A stretch of DNA of 64,000 bases from Fomitopsis serialis (taxonomy: Eukaryota > Basidiomycota > Agaricomycetes > Polyporales > Fomitopsidaceae), in assembly GCF_022376445.1 (NCBI RefSeq), contig NW_025954990.1, forward strand, positions 310,001 to 374,000, read 5' to 3'. Below are positions 23,120 to 33,745 of the stretch, one piece after another. The first letter of the stretch is position 1. Each line of letters starts with the position of its first letter. Below the pieces are notes generated by a model. That model worked only from the letters and a program-made list of their open reading frames with translations. It did not search any database and was not told the origin of the DNA. The position numbers and the translations under genes are program-made.

Positions 23120-24757
23120 TCAACCACTGCAGGAGTACCATACGCGCTTCTTCGCGGAGGTGGTGATGGCTAGTATACCACGATCATGCCACGGCATGAA
23201 CAATCGTCGTAACAAAGGAGCCACCCTTCCGGCGAAGTCGTGTGCCGACGTCTGGTCAAGACTATCAGGATTATATGCAGCCTTGATCTCAATCTTGACG
23301 TCCCTCAATGCGTCAAAGTACGGCCCGACCAAGACATCGTTCAGCTTGGGCAAGTCGGCTTCGAGCCTCTTGCAAGACTTGCTGAAGTTCTCCTCGTCCA
23401 GGTAGCCGGAAAGCTCGAATCTGAAGCAGATTGTGATATGCTCGAGGCTGCTTCGAACCGTGGAGAAGGCCTCACGAAGCTCCCTTGCTGCTTGTGCAAA
23501 GTCCGAGGACTTTACGGGGAAGTAGTGGCGAAATTATTCAAGTGCAACGTCAATTGACGTAAGGCCGTGTTGTGCGCTAGATCGCAAGACTCTGTGAGAT
23601 GTTTAAGCCTCAGTGATGATCAACTCAGTAAGAGAACCTGGGAGCGACAGCTTACCACGGAGCTCCATGTAGTTTTCACAATGGAAGGAGGTCAGAGACT
23701 GCCCCAAGAACTGGAGTAGCCGGTTGACATGCCCAGCCTGAGCGGCAGGGCCCGGTTCCCCGTTTTCGAAGACCGTCACCAGTTCGACCAGAGAGCTGCA
23801 TATCCGCGAGCATACAAACCACTGATCGACCATCCGGCCGAAAGTCTTTATGCAATCGGAGGTATGCGCTTCAACTCGGAGTCGCTTGAGCCGGATGTTG
23901 CAGGGATTCCGGGAAAGGACATCTTGGAGCATAACACCACCAGGCTGTGATAGTTGTGGCTCGATGAGTACCAGATCGTCCAAAGCAAGCTCTTCTAGAC
24001 ACGTTAAGGCACAGACAATCCGTCGCAACTGGGCAATGTTGCTCAGTTCGGCATCATGCAGGCGCAACGATACGACGTGCTGGAACTGACGCAGGGCACG
24101 ATGGAAAGTCGGATGCGGATTAGGACGCAGAATCCGACCGATGTCGAGCACCTGCAGGGAAGGACATGCCTGGCCGAACAAGAGAGGGAAGGTGTCCAGG
24201 AAGGGAGTACCTGAGTTATTCGATCCACTGCCGTCTCGGTACCCGAGCGTTACTTTGTGTGTGGACCGTAACCATCGCTGGACACGGGGCGATGTGTGTA
24301 GCTGGTTCACTAACAAGTCGTAGCTCGCGCGCGATGGGATGGAAATGCTGTGATAGAGCCAGTGAGTAGCGCGAGGATACCATGACCGGGAAATCGATGC
24401 GGCAATGAAGAGCGTGAACTGGTCCGTGATGTGGTCGAAGACCCTCTCGTAAATTTCGATGGCAATGCGATCGGATATGTCGGTAGGGAGTGGTCGTGCT
24501 TCGTCGTGTGCAGCAACACCTTCACCATGGCCTTCGTCTCGCACAACATGATCGTCTCCGCCTCGAGCAGCGAGGCCATCGCTTTGCGCAACTTCGTCGC
24601 GTGTAGCTTCATCGGCATCATCGGGGTCACGCGCTGTGAGTTTAATGCCGGGAAGGGAGCTTGAACGAGCCCGTAGGTGCCTGGGCCGCACAGCGGTAGC
24701 GTCGCTTGTTTCGGGGCTCGAGGTCGACCTGCCGACGGAAAGAGCGATGTTCTGCAT
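23120..24757 (-). pseudogene. F-box/LRR-like protein, copy F, one frameshift in exon 2
   Basis: Exon 1 is 24757-23656 and is open throughout, with the F-box near residue 100 (SDRIAIEIYERVFDHITD) and leucine-rich part as in copy B. Exon 2 is 23591-23120. It starts with AHNTALRQLTLHL, stops in frame shortly after, and resumes in another frame as KSSDFAQAARELREAFSTV. The break is near 23520 and one base accounts for it. The family end PWHDRGILAI is present, but the usual stop is lost and eleven or so extra residues follow (TTSAKKRVWYSCSG). Exon lengths sum to 1574, again one base off a multiple of three. Confidence 0.85.
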
Positions 24758-24893
24758 GACCTGTCATGTCCCGCATAGCGTAAGTGATCTAAATTCCCGT
24801 ACAAGACGTACGTACGTGTTGACCGGTGAGATTTGAGAGGGGACCGGAATACAGGTGCTTGGGGAGCATCAGATTAGACAGCTTGCGTACTAT

Positions 24894-24916
24894 AAGGTTT
24901 GACTTGACCAAACCTT
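24894..24916 (-). promoter_or_regulatory. Promoter palindrome of the F-box subgroup, copy 2
   Basis: AAGGTTTG (24894-24901) and CAAACCTT (24909-24916) with 7 bases between, 137 bp upstream of the ATG at 24757. The next 50 bases upstream of the gene include CCCACTGTTATCTCGTG and CACTGCCCCATGCGGG, both shared with the other copies. Confidence 0.8.
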
Positions 24917-25032
24917 GTACCGTTCCCACTGTTATCTCGTGTAAGCACTGCCCCATGCGGGCCATACTAGCCTGAGCTGTCACTGCTCTTCACTGCCGTA
25001 GAAATAAGTATTGGAAAGGCCAGCACTATCAG

Positions 25033-25270
25033 ATGCGCGCGCGTTCTGCAGCGGCCTTTCTCGATATTTTGCAAACATTAGGCATCATGGCCAGAGACTC
25101 GGAGGATTCCAGTACCATCGCTACCAGGACCGCAAGGAATACTGACGTAGAGATTCAGCGTGATCAAACTTCGCACCGCCCGCCGGTCAAAATTAAATTG
25201 GCAAGTACCTTCTGCGATCTGCGAGCCCAGTATGTGGCAGTGGTGCTGTCCAAACTTACTCGGTGAAGGC
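25033..25270 (+). repeat. Remnant upstream of copy F; inverted partner at 52858-53100
   Basis: Both copies share AGCGGCCTT(T/C)CTCG, ATCCGAGTACCATCGCTACCAG-like sequence and a translatable H(R/H)PPV(K/E) segment near the end. Each sits beyond the promoter palindrome of its F-box copy. Neither encodes a recognisable protein. Confidence 0.65.
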
Positions 25271-25968
25271 TCCCACTGGCAGCAGTACCATCAAAATCTA
25301 GACGGTACGTAGACTTGCAAGTTGCGGCTCAAGCTGAAAACTTGGGATACACGGCGCCTCAGTCAGGCGGCCCGAGGTTGCCGGGCTCCGCCGCCGTCAG
25401 CCACTGGGCCAAGCTCCTCCTCCTCCAATGCTGGCATGCGTTCAGCTACTGCGTCGACACAGCTTGAATATACGTGCGCATTTTTCCTCGCTCCCTAGCC
25501 AGTCTCCTTTTCTACGAACGACTGCAGTACTCAAATTCTATTCCATGCATGACAGACTCAATTTCGTGATGTTCATACATATAACGATACAGTCGTAACT
25601 TACAAAAACAAGAAATAAGCAATAACGATACAGAATGCTGAAGCGAGAATGGCCAGTCTCACTGAGGTCGTTGAACTCGTAGCGGGAAGGATTCGTGGAC
25701 AGCCTGAGGGCTCGTGGTTGGTGTCGAGGGTGGACGACTGCGACTTATTGGAGAACAAGCTGCCGGATGGCGGTGGCGGGGGCTGTGGCCGGATGCGCCA
25801 GCGCGATGTCTCCGAGGCAGAGCGGCGGGCGAAGGAGCGGAGGTTGCATCGCCAGCGGAGGCATCTTCCGCGAGTCGCTGGACTTGGCGGGGTGGCCACG
25901 GCTGCTAGAGCCGGAGATAGGAGTGTGTAGGTTCGTGATCGCTACGACGCGATGGGGCATGACTGTCT
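25271..25968. other. Intergenic stretch, part of the inverted duplication
   Basis: Downstream of the two-TM protein gene. The part from about 25600 to 25930 has an inverted counterpart near 52230-52560. No gene seen. Confidence 0.55.
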
Positions 25969-26640
25969 TCATGTCCTCGTCAGGAACACGGCGGCGAGCA
26001 CGACGGTGAGAACGACGAGGATAAGGACGGAGAGCGCGATGAGGCAGCGCTTCGCCCACTTGATCTCCGTACCGCGCATGTTCTCGATCAGCTCTCCCGC
26101 TCGGCTCCGTCTTCGAGAGCTCCCAGTCCTCGGGGGCGCGGAGGGGAAGATGAGGATGAGCGCGCCGGCGATCCAGAATAGAGGGAACACTGACGAGGAA
26201 ATCAGCATGGGTGACATTGATGAAGAATGAAAGTAGAGGTACTCACGGAAGCCGAACTTGAAGAGGTACATGGCGAGGGTGGGGTGCTCCGCGTAGCGCG
26301 TGTACGCAGGAGGCGCGGAAGAGCAGGAGTACGGCGGCGGCGCGTCGTCGTGGTGCACGGGCAAGGCTGCCGCGTCGTGGCGGCTGTCCTGCGTGCCGCG
26401 AGGCGAGCGAGAGGAGGACGCGCCGAAGAAGTCGTCAACCGCGTTCGTGCCCTCTTCAAGGCTGGCAGCCCGGGTACGAGGTGCGTGAGTGAATGCGACG
26501 GGCGGGGTTGATAGCTGCACGTCGAAGTGCTCGCGGCGGCCGGAAATCGTTTGGGCTTCGAGGTCGTGCTGATTGGTGTTGCTCCAGGTGAAAACGGAGG
26601 GGATGACGAAGGTCGAGGAGGTGGAGGCCTGAGCAGACAT
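25969..26640 (-). CDS. Small two-transmembrane protein with disordered N-terminus
   Basis: Exon 1 is 26640-26247 and exon 2 26189-25969, with a 57-nt intron (in frame, so it also reads through). The product is 204 residues. Residues 1-115 are polar and Pro/Ser/Ala-rich (VQLSTPPVAFTH, APPPYSCSSAPPAY). Then come the junction LYLFKFGF-like helix LFPLFWIAGALILIFP, a basic loop (GSSRRRSRAGEL), the segment ENMRGTEIKWAKRC, and the last helix LIALSVLILVVLTVVLAAVFL. The PPPY motif could bind WW domains or Rsp5-type ligases. This organisation is common in basidiomycetes, but its function is unknown. A broken inverted copy lies at 51526-52201. Confidence 0.8.
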   Translation of the reverse strand: MSAQASTSSTFVIPSVFTWSNTNQHDLEAQTISGRREHFDVQLSTPPVAFTHAPRTRAASLEEGTNAVDDFFGASSSRSPRGTQDSRHDAAALPVHHDDAPPPYSCSSAPPAYTRYAEHPTLAMYLFKFGFREYLYFHSSSMSPMLISSSVFPLFWIAGALILIFPSAPPRTGSSRRRSRAGELIENMRGTEIKWAKRCLIALSVLILVVLTVVLAAVFLTRT

Positions 26641-26762
26641 GATAGACAGCTTGTAGATGACTCGGTCGACGAGATGGGTGGTGATGCGGGAGGCTGGGAA
26701 GTGCGCGAGACTTGGATGGCTGGCGGGGCGATGATGGGGACTTTGCGGTGCTCATGGCCGGC

Positions 26763-26841
26763 TTTATATGCATTTCGTCCTGTGGGAGCGGGAGAAATGG
26801 GAAACCAATCCGTTGCTAACGCCGAGCGTTAGTCAACCAAT
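26763..26841 (-). promoter_or_regulatory. Promoter of the two-TM protein gene: TATA box, palindrome, CCAAT boxes
   Basis: A TATA element (TATAAA read on the minus strand) lies at 26763-26768, about 125 bp from the ATG. The imperfect palindrome TAACGCCGAGCGTTA lies at 26817-26831, with ATTGG (CCAAT) boxes on both sides near 26804 and 26837-26841. The same arrangement is retained, nearly base for base, at 51338-51410. Confidence 0.7.
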
Positions 26842-27219
26842 CGAAACGCGCGCCCTCGATAGCAGGCGTGGACCCACAAACGCCCACATACCGCAGAATG
26901 CCCAATGTGGAAAGTGTCGACGGGAGTAAACGGGAGGCCGAAAACAACCCACACGTGATACAATCCACTTTCGGATATAGTTACTGCATATGGCACAGCG
27001 GACCCACTGCGCCAGACAGCCTACAGTAACTCAAGGACTTCGCGCTGCTCAACCTGGAGATTATTCTGAGTTCAAACCCGCTGGTATTTGCACCCACGAT
27101 GCAATCGTCGGCACCCTTCTCAGAGAGGGAGGTCAGACAGCCTGATAATAACTAGATTTAGTCACCGTCTGTCCGAGTCCAACTCGAACGGTCGTCCGGT
27201 CACAGCGAACGGAAGCGTT

Positions 27220-28360
27220 GTCATCGGGGAGCGAGCGAGAGTGGAAGAGAACAAGATGAGACTCACCAGAGGAGACTCGGCCCCAGAGCTGACCGCCGTG
27301 TCTTGCCCCAGTGGGAGAGATGCGCCTTCTCTTCGGTCTTGGAGTCATCCAACCTCTATGTACGCTGTGTCACAGTGCGTCTGCCGTCCGTCCGTCCAGA
27401 CCCGGCGGGGTCGTCATCGCGGCCGTTCAAGTTGCAAGGCCTTCGCCATCCACGGCAGCCACAGCTGTTGTACATGATCATGAGCATTGAGCAAGTAGCA
27501 AGTAAGTAGCAAACGGAGAGCGCAGAGGCGCCCGTGTGGCGGGGCGCGATGGTGCAGAAGCGCGCCTGTGGCGGCATGGCACTGGCACTGGCAGCGCGGC
27601 GCGCGCCGTCCGCCGTCGTCCACTCCCAAACAGCCTGAGACCGCGCGCTTGTAACTCTCGCTCACTGACCCGCCGCCTGCCTGTGACGACAATGACGACA
27701 TGGACGAAGTACTTATTCATAGTCGCGAACTACATCTGGGGAGGCCGCTGACAGCTGGTGTAGGCATGTAGGGTCGTTCCGGTGAGTCTCGAGTCAACTC
27801 TCGTGCATTCGATCTTCTCGCGAGCTTGATGACATGCTCATCAGGTCTTACTGCGAGCAACTGTGTCCCAAGCTTGCAATTGCATCCACCGCCACAATAC
27901 TAGAAGGTGCGAGGTCGTCTGTCATCCCCGACCACCGGAGGCGTAATCCTGACGGACATGGTTGCTTGGTGAACTGTAAGCACGCTCCTTCTCCAGAGTT
28001 CAGTCAACCTCACATCCAGGGTTCCCCATATGATATACATCGTGTACGAAGCATCGCTGCGTATCTCAGGACTAGGCATCTACGGAGGGTTCGCTACATG
28101 CGTGCTTCGGGCTGATGGTGGGTGCTTGATTCTCCCCCCATCTCACGCGACGCACAGGTTCTGGTATATCGCGTCTGCTGCCTCTCTGCAACCTCGCGGT
28201 CTCTTGTGTTCCCCCCGGGTCGTTGATACCGATCCATTTGCCTACTACCGTCGACTGTCGCATCTACACGCCTCGCGATGATCATAACTACGAATGTTTC
28301 GACATTAGGAGTCTCCGAGTGGAATCCGTAAACTGAGATTGAAACTCTGCGCATACGTCA
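27220..28360 (+). repeat. Second inverted duplication block, arm 1 (partner 57180-58640)
   Basis: Shared stretches include TAGGGTCGTTCCGGTGAGTC (27766 and, inverted, about 57815), AAGCACGCTCCTTCTCC and CTCTCGCTCACTG with CCGCC. It holds repeat copy 2 (27540-27700). Short open frames (27834-28115 and 28030-28281) resemble minus-strand frames at 57755-57180 but do not form one conserved reading, so a decayed gene is possible. Confidence 0.7.
27540..27700 (+). repeat. Dispersed repeat, copy 2
   Basis: GC-rich element containing GCGCTTGTAACTCTCGCTCAC and CCGCCGCCTGCCTGTGACGAC. It matches 12000-12115 (same strand) and 58160-58300 (opposite strand). Confidence 0.65.
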
Positions 28361-28387
28361 AGAGCCTGAGCTGAGAAAGGATCGGCG

Positions 28388-28415
28388 AGGAGGAGGAGGA
28401 GGAGGAGGAGGAGGA
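28388..28415. repeat. GGA/GAG trinucleotide microsatellite
   Basis: About nine consecutive GAG-type units just 3' of the stop codon of F-box copy G. Confidence 0.95.
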
Positions 28416-28425
28416 TGGTATTCCA

Positions 28426-30098
28426 TTACTCTAGCGAGGACTCGGCCTCAGCATAGAGCTCGCGCAGAGAGCGACTCGGATATGCGCTCAATCTCTTGCG
28501 CGCATAGTCACGACTGGCTGTTACGCGACGCTCGTGCATCGCGCCGTCTAGAGGAACATTATTCACAAACGTGGCAATGGATAATATACCACGTTCATGC
28601 CACGGCATGAACAAGCGTCGTAACAAAGGAGCCATCGCTTGGACGAAGCCGTGCGCTGCATGCACAACATGCATCTCGATCTTGACGTCCTTCAATGCGT
28701 CGAAGTACGGCGCAACCAAGACATCGTTCAGACTGCGCGAGTCGGCCTCGAGCTTCTTGCAAGACTGACTGAAGTCCTCCTTGTCCCGAGGGTCGCGACG
28801 ATCATCCAGAATGCCAGAATGAGCGTACAGGAGACCGGAATGGGCGTACGGACGGCTGGAACGAAGGCGCATAGGGCTGCCCAGATTGACTACAGACGGC
28901 TGGGAGCAGCCTGGCGCATAGGAATGACGATACCAACGGCTGAGAGGAGGGCGCATAGGGCTGTTCAGATTGAACTTGAAGCGGACTGTGATATGCCTGA
29001 GCTGGTCACTCCGGACCGTGGAAAAGGCTCCACGAAGCTCGCTTGCTGCATGTGCGAAGTCCGAGTCCTCTGGAGACTCGTAGGGGTTGAAAGATAGCTC
29101 TAACGTCAATTGACGTAAGGCCGTGTTGTGCACTAATTTGCAAGGAGAATAATCTGGGAGATGTTCAAATCTCAGCGATGATCAACTCAGTAAGAGAACC
29201 TGGGGACTACTTGCCATGGAGTTGCAGAAAGCATTGGCAATGGAAAGAGGTCAGAGACTGCCCCGAGATCTCGAGGAGCCGATTAAACTGTGCTTAGCGG
29301 CATGGTCCATATTCCGGCTGCGGCGGATCGACACCAGAGCCACCAGTTCGACCAGAGAGCTGCAGATCCCCGAGCATACAAGCCAATCGGTCATGCATCC
29401 GAACGTCTGTACGTATTGCTCGGAGTACACTTTGACTCGGAGTCGCTTGAGCCGAATGTTGCAGGAATCCCGGAAACGTGAAAGGTCATCTTGGAGCCTA
29501 GCACCGGCGGTGTGCGGTAGTAGTGGCTGGACGAATAGCACGTTTTCCAAAACAGCTCCTCCAAAGACATAAACGCGCAGACAATTTGTCGCAACTGGGC
29601 AATGTTGCTCAGTTTGACTTCATGCAGGCGTAACGACACGATGTGCTTGAACTGGCGTAGCGCCCGATGGAAAGTCGGATCCATATCCGGACGCAGAATG
29701 TGAGTGATGTCGAGTACCTGCAGGGCGAGACATACATGGCCGAAGACCAGAGGGAAGGCGTCCAGGAAGGGGATACCGCCCCGGTGTTGCAAACTGTCCT
29801 CGATCACTGCGATATGTGTGGACTGTAGCCATCGCTGGACACGGGACGACATGCGTAGCTGCCTCACCAGCAAGTCGTAGCTCGCGCGTGATGCGATGAC
29901 GACGGTGTAATAGAGGCAGAAAGCGGCGCGAGGATACCATGCTCGGGAAATCAATGCGGCACTGGGCAGCATAGACCGGTCCATGTGTTCGATGACTTTC
30001 TCGTAGATTTCGATAGGAATGCGATCGGATATGCCGGTGGCGCGTGGTTGTGCTTTCTTGCGTCTCGACCTGCCAATGGAGAGAAGAACGTTCTGCAT
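28426..30098 (-). pseudogene. F-box/LRR-like pseudogene, copy G, with exon-2 insertion
   Basis: Exon 1 is 30098-29215 and exon 2 29153-28426. The N-terminus is shorter than in copy B (F-box from residue 23, ISDRIPIEIYEKVIEHMDRS). Exon 1 slips near 29560, before LENVLFVQPLLPH, and again near 29300, before NRLLEISGQSLTSFH. The donor reads GCAAGT instead of GTAAGT. Exon 2 is open for 235 codons and carries an insert of about 50 residues between FKFNL and DKEDFSQSC, built of imperfect repeats (NSPMRPPLSRW, GSPMRLRSSRPYAHSG). The usual stop after PWHERGILSI is lost and about 55 residues are added. A functional product looks unlikely. Confidence 0.85.
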
Positions 30099-30249
30099 GA
30101 CCTGTCATGTCCCGCGTAGCGGCGTAAGTGACATGAAGCCTTGTGCAAGACGTACGTACCTGTTGACCTATGAGAGGAACCCCGTATACAGGTGCTGGGG
30201 GAGGGGGAGCGCGGGGGGTGGCCGTTAGGTTAAGTAGCTTGCGTACTAC

Positions 30250-30271
30250 AAGGTTTGCTTGACCAAACCTT
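30250..30271 (-). promoter_or_regulatory. Promoter palindrome of the F-box subgroup, copy 3
   Basis: AAGGTTTG (30250-30257) and CAAACCTT (30264-30271) with 6 bases between, 152 bp upstream of the ATG at 30098. Confidence 0.78.
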
Positions 30272-30429
30272 CTTCCATTCCCACTGTTATCTCTGTGTAA
30301 GCACTGCCCCGTGCGGTCCATATCAAAGCTGCGCTAAGTCAGATGCCACCAATAGTTGTGCTCTTCGCTGCCATATAACTATAAAGCCGGTTGATGCGCG
30401 CGCCAAGTCCTCACGCTGCTCCGTCGCAT

Positions 30430-30580
30430 CGATGGACCTCGGCGTCAAGCTTTCAAGGTCAAGGCGTTCCATATGCCCGATGATTACAAGTCGGCGCACG
30501 ACTTTGCCAGAGCGATGGTCCCCATATGCCGGCTATCCACGCCATGAAATGATCGGATTAGCTTGGGGACCTTTTGGCTA
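30430..30580 (+). pseudogene. F-box family 3'-end fragment
   Basis: Reads VKAFHMPDDYKSAHDFARAMVP, matching the family segment before the C-terminal PWHDRG motif (SKKSVDDFASAMAS). The motif itself survives out of frame (CCACGCCATGAAATG). It lies head-to-head with copy G beyond the palindrome, as at 10215-10290. Confidence 0.6.
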
Positions 30581-32130
30581 TTCCACTTCGTGCTTGATTG
30601 GGCCATAAGACGTAGTGCGGTCCGCATGATAAAAGAGCACAAAATTCTCAGCACAACATGCGCCGCGTGACGGAACAGACTAGAGTCAGCTAGGTCAAAT
30701 GCGGTTTATCGCGAGCAACCCGCGACGCACCGTACACCCGTAGCCGATCCGTATCCCGATAGAACAGCGCTGTCGCTCTCCCGTACATTCCTAGGTAAAT
30801 TGGTCAGGGAGTTTGCCATGTAAAACAACTGGACGGAGATGTTATACTAACTTATAGGAGCGGTATACCGGCTTCCATCAACCAAGTCGTCTGAATCCGC
30901 CGTTGTCGAAACAAACACGAGCAGGCCTCCGATATTGAGCTGTCAAGCATACGCAGATGTGTTACAAAACGAAAGCAACAACAATGTCGCTGGTGCCGGT
31001 GAGACACGCGATTGCGATATTCGACGACGAGTCGTCCTGATACCTTCGCGGCGCATGAAGCCTCCCGAACAGGGCGAAGTGTGGATAGCTGACGGTGGGC
31101 CTACAGCCTTGTGATGGCAAAGCAATTTCCAGCGTTCTAGAGCTAGAGCACCCACCAGTATATAGGCATGCAAAGCGTGGACGTTTGAACATCAAGCTGA
31201 TTCTGCTGAAGGAGGAGGATCATTCTCAGATCGGCAATCGACTCGGAGCAGACACGATCGCGTGACCAGTTTACTACGCGCAATCCTCCGAGACCGACGC
31301 GACATTCCTCTGCTGACTCGGCGTTCAGTTGAAACATGCCACGATCTACTTTCGCAATGTACATGCAACTCATCTGCCTAAACACGTCTCTGATCAAATG
31401 TGAATCCCCGGGTGTCCATATTGGGATACAAGCTCGAGGTAATTAAGATGACGCGGACCGGACGACGCGACTTGGTTCAGGCCTTCAGGCCTTCAGGGCT
31501 TGGCTGTCAGATAATATCACCCTAAAGCTGTAAGTCCACCATTGAATCGCATCATCGTGTGTCTGATATCAATCACCGTGCAACGACTTGCGCATTGTAA
31601 CTTAGTCCGTCATCCCACGGCCTTAACGAGTCTCTACTCTACTACGACGTCTGTCTAATTCTATCAAGCACCGTCCAACTGCCCGATCCGCGCCAGTTTC
31701 TCGTCGGGAACCACAGGCTGTTCTAGAGGCGCTCCATGATCCGAGTCCGGGTCGACGTACCTAGACAGGCTTGAGCAGCTACTAGAGCGGCTGTTTTGCA
31801 TGAGTGGGAGAAGCCAGACTACCGTACGGCAGACAGTGTGTACACACGCAGAGCTGAGTTCTCACAGCACTCACATGGTGGGTAGTCTTCGCTCTAAGAT
31901 CACATCACATATTGCCACCACCATGTCTTCCGACTTCCATGGCAACGGAGAGCACCGATTGGCGTGTCAGCGGACCAGTCTCGGTACATTCTCCTACTCG
32001 CAATGACAACGCAGGGAGGCTGCATAACTAGCGCTGGATCGAGGTATATGTCTTCGACCTCCGAGTCGCCTGCCCCTCTCTGGCACGTACCATTCAGCAA
32101 ATAAAAATGCAAGATACTTACGTCAACACA
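30581..32130. other. Gene-poor stretch, no gene seen
   Basis: About 1.5 kb of stop-rich sequence. A small repeat, CAGGCCTTCAGGCCTTCAGGGC in essence three CAGGCCTT-like units, lies near 31476-31500. No recognisable frame. Confidence 0.5.
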
Positions 32131-32224
32131 GATGCCATGAGTGATATCGGGGCCATCCCTTCTCAGGTCGGTCTATTCATCAGATGTTGTACCGTACAAG
32201 TCTCGCTGAATTATGACTACTAGG

Positions 32225-33745
32225 TACTTTCACCAGGCGTCTGAGCATCGAAGCAGCACCATACGTCGAAGACGAATCGGATGAAAGTCACGCGCGTGAT
32301 TTGGACGACTCAGAGGAACAGTGGGAGAAGAACTCGGTTGCGGATGGTGAAGACGATCGCACTGGGCCCTTTCAAGACTACCCCTTGCCGCGACTCCTCA
32401 CTGAGCGTATCCCTCTCGAATTTTCGAGGGAGTCATCGATCGCATCGACAGGTGCATGTTGCCCATCGCGGCGCTGGTTAGCTGGGCGTGGCATCCCCGA
32501 GCCATGCACAACCTGTACTGCAGTGTCGAGATTGCGTCGCGCACGAGCTACGACCTACTGGTGGAGCAGTCCCGCACATCGACGCGCATCAAGCGATGGC
32601 TCACAAATACTCACGAGCTGGTCATCCGGTCTCACAAAGACGCGAAGCTAGTGCAAGGGGACACCCCCTTCCTCGACGCACTCCCCCTCGTCTTTGCCAG
32701 TGCGTTGCCCTCGTCTTGCCAGTGCGTTGCCCGCCCTGCGAGCGCTCAAGGTCTACTGGGTGCTGCGTCCTGTTATGCACCCGACCTTCTATCTCGCGCT
32801 CTCACATTTTGGACACCTCACGTTATTGTGCTTGACGCTTGTCCAGCTGTATAACACCCTCCAGCTACGCCGGATCATCTCTGCGTTCCCGCAATTGGAA
32901 GCCCTCGCCTTGTCTCGCGTTTCGTTCAGACAACCACTTCCTGCCGGTCCCAGATATCAGCATCCGGCGGACCCTTCGTTAAGGCCTGAGTCGGGGATTA
33001 GGCTCAAACGGCTGGATATTCTTGCGAGTGACTACGAAGCCTCGCAGAGCCTCGAATACCTCGTCGACTGGCTTGTATGCTCTTCGATATACGCCTCCCT
33101 GAGCGACTTGGCCGTTGAACTCCGATTCGTCAAGAGTGCCGACTATAGGATCGCGTGCGATCAAGTCGATCGACTCCTCAGAGAAAGTGGGCCGTCTCTG
33201 ACCTGCTTTCGTGAAACGCATGGCACTTCTCTCGGTGAAGTATATCTCCGATTCGCAGAGTTGGACAATCACTGATGTAGCCACATCCCACAGGTCATCC
33301 TGGTTACGAGTTTGCTCACAATACGTCCTTACACCGCTTGAAGTCGGACCTGAACGTTGAGCTCAGACAACCAGAAGAGAACTGGCCAGCAGTAGTAGCC
33401 AATCTACGTGCCACCCTGTCCTCTGTGCGAAGCCACGCACTTGCGCACATCACGCTCGACTTCTACGTCTGGCTCGCCGACGGCCTGGAACCGGAGAAGT
33501 TCAATCCGTCCGGCGACAGATTCGACTCGCAGTTGCGCAGCCTACACGACGTCGCGGTTCGGCCGTACTTCGACGCGCTGAGGAGCGTCGATGTCAGGAT
33601 GCGAATATATTACAGCCCTGGGGAACAGAGCAAGGAGCTGGCGGACGACGTCGCCCGAGCGGTCGTTCCCATGTTGCGGCGACTACTCAGGCCGTGGCAC
33701 GATCGCGGGATAGTCAATGTCTCCTACAAGGGTTGGAGTTACTAG
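32225..33745 (+). pseudogene. F-box/LRR-like pseudogene, copy H, two frameshifts in exon 1
   Basis: The 5' part reads LSIEAAPYVEDESDESHARD then DYPLPRLLTERIPLE, and slips at about 32420 inside the F-box. The next frame continues IASRTSYDLLVEQSRTSTRI. A 22-bp tandem duplication at 32688-32732 causes a second slip, after which LRALKVYWVLRPVMHPTFYL runs on to 33236. An intron of about 58 nt ends at 33293. Exon 2 (33294-33745) is open: HNTSLHRLKSDLNVE to RRLLRPWHDRGIVNVSYKGWSY. The first exon boundary and start codon were not resolved. Removing the duplication and restoring one base would give a full-length member. Confidence 0.85.
32688..32732 (+). repeat. 22/23-bp tandem duplication inside F-box copy H
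   Basis: Two adjacent units, differing only in one T of a homopolymer (TCGTCTTTGCCAG against TCGTCTTGCCAG, both continuing TGCGTTGCCC). A net gain of 22 bases breaks the frame. Confidence 0.85.

Larger units (their letters stand above)
22330..27200 (+). repeat. Inverted segmental duplication, arm 1 (partner 50940-55980)
   Basis: Reading one arm against the reverse complement of the other gives the same order: 3'-flank block, F-box gene, palindrome promoter, remnant, two-TM gene, promoter, 200-bp tail. Identity is highest around the two-TM promoter, where only a handful of differences occur in about 200 bp, and lower in the F-box genes. Confidence 0.8.

Noticed and set aside
30943..31397. Minus-strand frames of 76-84 codons
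   Set aside because: No similarity to neighbours and no gene-like structure.
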